From the NCBI GenBank assembly GCA_037903475.1, contig JBAJFG010000313.1, positions 1,006,001 to 1,070,000 on the forward strand: 64,000 nt of DNA, written 5' to 3'. The notes under the pieces are model-generated. The model did not search any database. It had not been told where the DNA came from and saw only the letters and a program-made list of their open reading frames with translations. Shown one piece after another: positions 58,609 through 64,000 of this stretch (its first letter is position 1; every line of letters starts with the position of its first letter). Made by a program: the position numbers and the translations under genes. Source of the stretch: Ancylostoma caninum. Lineage: Eukaryota; Nematoda; Chromadorea; Rhabditida; Ancylostomatidae.

Positions 58609-58812
58609 CTATTGAGAAATCGTGGTGGACCACTCCTGGCCAACGAGAACGTCTTCCCTCTTATTGTTAGGAGAGAATACATCCTCGCCATAATCATCTT
58701 GACCACAGAAAGTTGTAGCCCTAATGGCATATAAAGAACAATTTTGGACGTCATTAGCACCACTTCTAATATCAGGTCCCCGTTCTGGGAGAGGGCTATA
58801 TACATATACCAT
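58609..58812 (-). CDS. Candidate terminal exon, unidentified
   Basis: Minus frame ending in a stop at 58609 with protein-like composition (SPLPERGPDIRSGANDV, FCGQDDYGEDVFSPNNK, GQEWSTTISQ). No convincing acceptor was found on the 5' side; the alternative minus frame is more hydrophobic. Unknown function. Confidence 0.3.
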   Translation of the reverse strand: MVYVYSPLPERGPDIRSGANDVQNCSLYAIRATTFCGQDDYGEDVFSPNNKREDVLVGQEWSTTISQ

Positions 58813-59119
58813 CGATGGCAGTGGGATGTTGCTATCTTCAGTAGTTCATGTGGAAAACTGTCTGAGCGAGTATCGTGCCTTAGAAGATCGGAAGATGTCC
58901 GATCCTAGATAAATTGAAAGCAGTTTGGTAGTTTTTTTGCATAAAATAAAAAAGTGGTGGAAGAACTCAACTCAGGAAAGCTCGCGAACTCCATCACAAG
59001 GTATATAAACCCAACCATTGTAATGTATTGTATGTATTCGTGTTCATTCGTTTTCACTTTGCTCATCGCCCGTGCTACTATTCTAGTTTCCCTGATGAAA
59101 TATTGAACAATTTCTAACG
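58813..59119. other. No feature seen
   Basis: Spacer. Confidence 0.3.
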
Positions 59120-60500
59120 GACAACCATAACATGTCCCCACCGCTCTCTATTCGCAGGAATACGATTTTTTTTCGTGTCCACCTACGCAATCCCAATCCA
59201 TCGCTTTCATTCTCCTAATCTTCATATCTCATTATGACATCACTCTAGCACCGCAGAACGTTAGCCCTGTCGTTTCTTTTTTTTTTTCAGGAGTAGGCAT
59301 GCGCAGAAATAAGAGCAAGAACAACATTTTAAATCATTGTTCCAAACCTGTTTGTAGTAACAATGCTCAGCTCCCTGCCGTTGTTGAGGTCGTGCGGACA
59401 TCGTTCTACGTGCGATTTCTCTGGTTTCGTAACGTTCTTTTCTGATGGAGAACGAACCATTGTTTCCTGAACTCTATGTATCCGGGACCCGATCTGTTTC
59501 AATAAACTTCGATTTGTTTCCAAGAACCATATTTGATTTCTCGGCTTGTATTGAAAAGCTATAGGTGCACTAATCTGATTTTTATAGAAGGCTGTGTGGG
59601 CGGTATTTACTTTAAACCCTTTTTGTTTCGACTTTCATCTGATTGTACGCGCTATGACATCTCTGCAGATTTGGCCATGAACCATGAACGCTGCCAACCC
59701 GCACACATATTGCTCCTGACACATGTATGTATGTGTCAGCTGCAATTTGCGTACTACTCGTCTCAAACCATTTATGGAATAATACTGTCGCTTAGCTTTA
59801 TGACTTAAAGGCAGCAGGAGCTGAAATTTTCGTCTCTGAGCTGAGCTGTGGGTGGTGAAGTACAGACTCAGCACATCATAAATGTGAAACGAACACAGAC
59901 AATGATGGCTTACCTGCAGAGAAAATGGAACATTCGTCGCGAACACGCCTGGCCGTGTTCGTGCGCGGACGAGTTTTCCCCGGCGCAAAAGCCTTTGCGG
60001 TGAGTGGTTTGGCGCAAAGGGAAAACGAAATGCATTCAATTCACAGGGTTTCATGGCGGGACTCGGCCAAAAACCACGCGCCGCAATGGCTTTCGCGCCG
60101 GGGAAAACTCGTCCGCGCACGAACACGGCCAGGCGTGTTCGCGACGAATGTTCCATTTTCTCTGCAGGTAAGCCATCATTGTCTGTGTTCGTTTCACATT
60201 TATGATGTGCCGAGTCTGTACTTCACCACCTGCAGCTCAGCTCAAAGTCGAGAATTTCAGCTCCTGCTGCCTTTAATACTAAATAGATGTTAGTTGTCTC
60301 ATATTCTTACTGCAAACGAAAAAGCCTGACGCGTGAGTCATGCAATGAATTTCCTCAATAAATGCTAAAACAAGCAGAATTTATCTCCATCGACGCCCAT
60401 CATTAACCAGAATCACGAAACACCTTGCAATATTCACTCGTTGAAGCGGAAATATCGAGACATGGTGTAACATTCCAATCAGTTCTTTTTTTTCTTCTTG
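59120..60500 (-). repeat. Segmental duplication, copy 3 (interrupted by a MITE)
   Basis: Shares with copies 1 and 2 the stretch around TGTTCCAAACCTGTTTGTAG, the AAACCAGAG...CGT minus-strand motif (TKPEKSHVER, comparable to KPEQQHIKR and EPEQVHIKR in the other copies) and, after the MITE, CATTAACCAGAAT near 60409. The minus frame 59523-59329 is the best-preserved coding-like part. The MITE at 59805-60276 inserted into it. Confidence 0.65.
59805..60276. mobile_element. TTAA-ended palindromic MITE with very long arms
   Basis: 472 bp, from TTAAAGGCAGCAGGAGCTGA to TCAGCTCCTGCTGCCTTTAA. The two arms of about 200 bp are almost perfect complements (for example GAACACGCCTGGCCGTGTTC and its complement), which makes the same 90-odd residues appear in frames on both strands. 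Only about 80 bp in the centre is unpaired. Confidence 0.92.
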
Positions 60501-61035
60501 GGAAAGGATGAAATTAGATGTGAAAAACTAGTCGTAGCAAAAACGTCACAATCCTTTCGGATCCGATATGTGTGGCTTTCTCTCGTTGTTAGAGTCAAAA
60601 GGTTCACATGAAATGTAGTGGCCACCCAAGATGCCTGATTCATAAAACTCACTTAAACATTCAGAAAGACCAGAGAAGTTCAAAGAATAATTGATACCAA
60701 ATGCATAAGTTCATATGACTAGCGTTTATTTGGTGAACGATAGGTCAAGGTGGATTCCCAACATCGAAAGAGCCCTAAAACTAAATGTATTGAACCAATG
60801 ATATGTAGTAATACATATCCGTAACAGTGAGTATCGATGACAACCATAGTTTCACTTTGACCCTTGTCATCTCTTGCGTCTTGATCCATTCGATTAATTT
60901 TGCCTTTACGGTGCACTATTTCCATGATCATCCCAAGTTTGCACTTCGGACGCTAATAAAATGAGGACTCCGTCATTTGCGTGACTTTTAATGTATACCA
61001 CGTGGCTATCTTGATCCAGACTTGGTTTCTTTGCA
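60501..61035. other. No feature seen
   Basis: AT-rich spacer. Confidence 0.3.
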
Positions 61036-61110
61036 ATCATGTCACTACATCAGTAACCATCACCACCGTGAGGCGCGCGATGGTGATGACTGCTGATGTA
61101 GTGATATGAT
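61036..61110. repeat. Hairpin with 30-bp arms
   Basis: TCATGTCACTACATCAG...ACCATCACC and ATGGTGATGA...CTGATGTAGTGATATGA pair with a few mismatches around a GC-rich loop. Confidence 0.7.
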
Positions 61111-61189
61111 TGATTTGACATTGCATACGTAGTAAGATGATTGGACTGATACTGATATAGTGATTCTATATATTTTATACACTGAGCTT

Positions 61190-61275
61190 CAGCAGAAGTC
61201 TGGCCGTCCGGCTCGCGCTGGACTTTCACACTTCTGCTGAAGCTCGCTCCGCTCGTATAGTTTGCTTTGAATGCA
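61190..61275 (-). repeat. Fragment of the composite repeat's 3' end
   Basis: The minus strand reads ACGAGCGGAGCGAGC and then a hairpin (AAGTCCAGC-GCGA-GCCGGACGGCCAGACTT), the counterpart of the 3' ends at 27992 and 36203. Here the hairpin is enlarged by an extra GCTTCAGCAGAAGT pair. It is fused to an open minus frame running to 61442 (MKEVIQDFEIGSRYLHNEKK) of unknown nature. Confidence 0.6.
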
Positions 61276-61839
61276 AACAAAAGTGATCTAAAAATTGGAT
61301 CGTCAAGTATGAGATGTCTGATTTTCTGAAAGGTCATTTTGACAGTCGCTATCATCGGAGCTTTACTAGACCACTTCCCATCTTTCTTTTCGTTATGGAG
61401 ATACCTGCTCCCTATTTCGAAGTCCTGAATCACCTCCTTCATTTTTGATCAGCGTTAAAATATTTGTTCGAAAGTATTTCTGTGAAACTACTCAAGAACC
61501 AAAAATCGTTTCATTTTGGAACATGTGTTCCATCTTCGAGCCATCAAAGCAGGGAAAGCTGGAAAAGTCGGTTTACTGTTCATAGGACATTTGACTACTA
61601 AAGGCACTAAACATCGTTGGTTTGGGAAGTTCCGCTTAGGCGACATGAAGCTGCAAAGTGATCATTATGATGAACCTGGATATCGATGAGCTGAAAGCTG
61701 TGGCAGTAGCGAATGGGAGCCAAACTGGGCCTGCATAAGCAGCAAGGTATAACCTTAATAATTCAATAATATTTAGGTAGTCAAGGCAATACAACAATTG
61801 CAAGTGGTTCGGTAAACGACTTTTGCACACCTTGGCCCT
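61276..61839. other. Open minus frame 61442-61276, otherwise no feature
   Basis: The minus frame from 61442 looks protein-like but lacks splice support and runs into repeat sequence. Nothing else. Confidence 0.25.
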
Positions 61840-62045
61840 CCTTGATGCCAATTCTTGAACATTTTGCGCAAATCCACGTTGCTCAAGCCAGAGGAGCAGG
61901 GCTGGAAGCCCACCTCCCACTCACTATACTCGGCAAATCTTGCTCTACTAGACCACAACTTCCTCCAAGGATCAGCCCACTTCTTGCTGAAAAAGGATGT
62001 TCAATTTTCAACATTATGTTGGAAACGCCCCGTGCCACTTAATTG
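61840..62045 (+). mobile_element. Decayed mariner fragment (family C)
   Basis: Frame with LKPEEQGWKPTSHSLYSANL matches the mariner ELGWEVLPHPPYSPDLAP region with substitutions. DNA is homologous to 38750-38890. Confidence 0.6.
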
Positions 62046-62318
62046 CCATTGACTCGCCCAGCTTCTAACCAGTTGGCGTTACCAAACCACCGTTAAGATG
62101 GCAAGGCTGTACCTGACGGTATAGGAGCATGTTTGGCTTTCTTGTATCTCATCTTACTAGAGAAGCAAAACTCAAAATCTTCTCAGTCAAAATCAGATAC
62201 TTCATACTTGACGCCCTAATAGGTTTAGTGAACCTCTCTGGGATCATGAAAACCTATAATCCCACACCTATCGCAAGCGCTATTCTAACGAGCCCATGAA
62301 CCCGTCAGCGATAAGCTA

Positions 62319-62443
62319 CATTTATAGTGCATCGGAGTCCGATCCGGTCGGATACCAAAAGAGACGTATTGATCTTCGTTATCCGACGATCGATACGTAT
62401 CATACGTTATCCGACCGGATCGGACTCCGGTGAACCATAAATG
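62319..62443. mobile_element. Small TA-flanked palindromic MITE
   Basis: 125 bp between TA dinucleotides at 62317 and 62444. Ends CATTTATAGTGCATCGGAGT and (complement) CATTTATGGTTCACCGGAGT. Arms share CGGAGTCCGATCCGGTCGGA exactly; the centre contains a second small inverted pair (ACGTATTGATC/GATCGATACGT). Confidence 0.85.
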
Positions 62444-62575
62444 TATCTATAGCCTTCTTCCGAATCAGCGATATGATGCTCATGAGTTGGCTGTGGTGGA
62501 TAATAATTTGATGCACCCAAATCAGTCTAAATGAGCTCTTGAAGTGGCTTATGTTTACCCCTCTGTTGTAGTAGT

Positions 62576-64000
62576 ATTAGGTGAGTGCGAAATTGAGTGC
62601 CGTAACGAGCACTAGTTTAAAGGCAGTGTCTCAGCTCATGCGCCGCATTCGAGATTCCCAATAGCTGCTGCTGAGGAGTTCATTTTAATGTGCAATCTCA
62701 GCTTCTCAGCTCCGCTTTTGCTAGCTGTCTAGCAAGAAAACTCGTCCGCTCTTGTATCTACTTTTGCCTTAAAAGAAGGAGTTTTTGAGGGTGTTTTCAG
62801 ACATCAAGCACGTCATTTGAATCAGCGCCTCGGGCTGCACCTGAATCTGTGGATATCTCTATACCCAACATGAGGTGAGAATCTGCCTTTAAGAGTGTTA
62901 TAACTTGGCTTGAACACAATGTTCTTTATCAGTTTCACTCCCATTTGATTCGCTAAATCTTCCCTAATAAACGAAGATGACATGCCTCTACAATGAAAGC
63001 TATGATCGCGAAAATCTACAAACTTTTGGAAGGTGATTTCGACATGCTCTAGAGCAGCAATCTGCTGCTCTCACAGGTTTGCAGCTGGGACTCTGCAAAG
63101 GTCATATTCAGCAAGGGAATGGTCTGATTAATGAGGTGAATGAGTGAGAAGCTCGATACCTTACTGCGCCCATTTTTGCCGGGTGAGTTTTCAAGTGAGA
63201 AGCTTGGCGCTAGCTTGGAGCAGGGGAAAAGCTCATTTCCTTCACCACTGCCTGCCATACTCAGAGCAGAATCTTGGGCACCAATTCGGAATTATATAGT
63301 TAAGATTCTGCTGTCAACTCTTGACTAGGTTGGGGAAGGCTGCAGTCAATTACAACGTCATAGCATCACCAAACTCCTGACACAAACTGCCTAGAGAGAA
63401 GATCTCATTCAGGAGAAATTAGAAGTGGGAACACGTCTCCACCAGCATCCTTTCGCATTTCTTGTTATCGTACAGAAATCGTGCTTCATCACTTCAATCA
63501 CTTGGTCTAGAAATGACTCGTTTTGGGACAGAGAAATTAAGTCAGAAAAGATGTCACACCAGGTAAGACGCTGGTCATCAGTCAGATCGTGGGGTGTTCA
63601 CTCCCGCGCCTTTTTTACCCTGTCGACTGAAGTCAAATGTTTCAAAACTGTAATATAGTGAGCATTCATCCCTGTTCTCAACGCTGGAATAGTAAGATCC
63701 GATTTAGGTTCCACGACTGTCCTTAACACTCGATCGTCAAGGAACAACCTGCTTTCACTACCATGGTTGCCTTGGGGATCAATATTGCCGGAAGGAAATT
63801 GAACCAGTAGCTCACTGTCCACTGGAAAGGAGATTCTAAGCCAAAATAGAAACGAGATTATCGGATACCTTCGAAGAAAAATGGCCGAGCCTCAAGTCAT
63901 TTACCATGATCACCCGAAAATAGCGTCAGCTGATCATGTTTTTGTGGCTCTACAAAAAAGTAACGAGAAGAGCTAGCCAGGATGTCCGTTATTTAGTTTA
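62576..64000 (-). mobile_element. Mariner (family D), minus orientation, interrupted by MITE, cut by window end
   Basis: Left terminus TATTAGGTGAGTGCGAAATT. Reading on the minus strand from about 63850 down: DDRVLRTVVEPKSDL and a YITVLKHLTSVDRVKK segment (helix-turn-helix), then a DDQRLTWCDIF segment near 63570, homologous to the copy at 39078. Frameshifted and stopped. The 3' half aligns with 46513-47040. The 5' terminal repeat should lie beyond 64000. Confidence 0.8.
62617..62892. mobile_element. TTAA-ended MITE, short type
   Basis: 276 bp: TTAAAGGCAGTGTCTCAGCT at the left and, on the other strand at the right, TTAAAGGCAGATTCTCACCT. Shares only the outer TTAAAGGCAG with the other TTAA-ended elements. 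It lies inside the mariner that starts at 62576 and therefore inserted later. Confidence 0.85.

Noticed and set aside
59635..60156. 173-residue minus frame and matching plus frame 59925-60293
   Set aside because: Both are readings of the palindromic MITE; the identical peptide on the two strands is due to the inverted repeat.

Overview
The window looks like nuclear DNA of a clade V parasitic nematode (strongylid/hookworm-like). It is AT-rich. Genes are cut into small exons with introns of roughly 45-180 nt that end in the nematode acceptor TTTTCAG/TTTCCAG. There are no operon-style or prokaryotic features. Mariner, Tc1, Helitron-like, SINE-like and foldback repeats fill most of the space between exons. 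All coding calls below were assembled by hand from reading frame, splice-site consensus and intron phase; no alignment or database search was run.

Layout. 0.2-20 kb (+ strand): co-linear exon groups for a very large Ser/Thr-rich mucin-like region (exon 393-3584), a Cys-containing ectodomain block (8.1-9.7 kb), a pair of EGF-like domains (15.5-16.8 kb) and a block of four predicted membrane helices ending in a stop at 19838. They could be one long mosaic receptor or mucin gene, or several adjacent genes; MITEs, minisatellites and a mariner sit in the gaps. 20-29 kb is mostly repeats: a Tc1 element nested in a mariner, a TTAA-ended MITE, a Helitron-like 3' end and a composite repeat with a TG tract and a 59-bp minisatellite. 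29.3-31.2 kb (+) carries a six-exon 3' gene end of unknown function. 32.3-35.2 kb (+) holds further exons and a tRNA-derived SINE. 35.4-42 kb is again repeats, including a mariner that contains an uninterrupted 662-bp GT tract.

42.4-45.8 kb (+) is the best-identified gene: a Snail/Scratch-family transcription factor with five zinc fingers. It has two CAGGTG E-boxes just upstream and a cluster of four in its largest intron, which suggests autoregulation. 47.2-51.0 kb (-) is a secreted LBP/BPI-family lipid-binding protein (NRF-5-like). Its promoter and signal-peptide exon have a diverged duplicate at about 57.9 kb, and between and beyond them lie three diverged copies of a 1-kb-scale segment (about 52-53, 56-57 and 59-60.5 kb). 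So 50-60 kb is a tandemly duplicated, decaying gene neighbourhood. The last 2 kb hold a mariner on the minus strand, interrupted by a small TTAA-ended MITE and running off the window.

The genes do not form one obvious pathway. The developmental transcription factor and the secreted lipid-transfer protein are neighbours by position only. The strongest new-biology leads are the mosaic mucin/EGF/multi-membrane locus, the Snail intronic E-box cluster, the promoter/signal-peptide duplication, and several families of structured repeats (perfect hairpins, TTAA-ended palindromic MITEs, CTAG-terminated elements).
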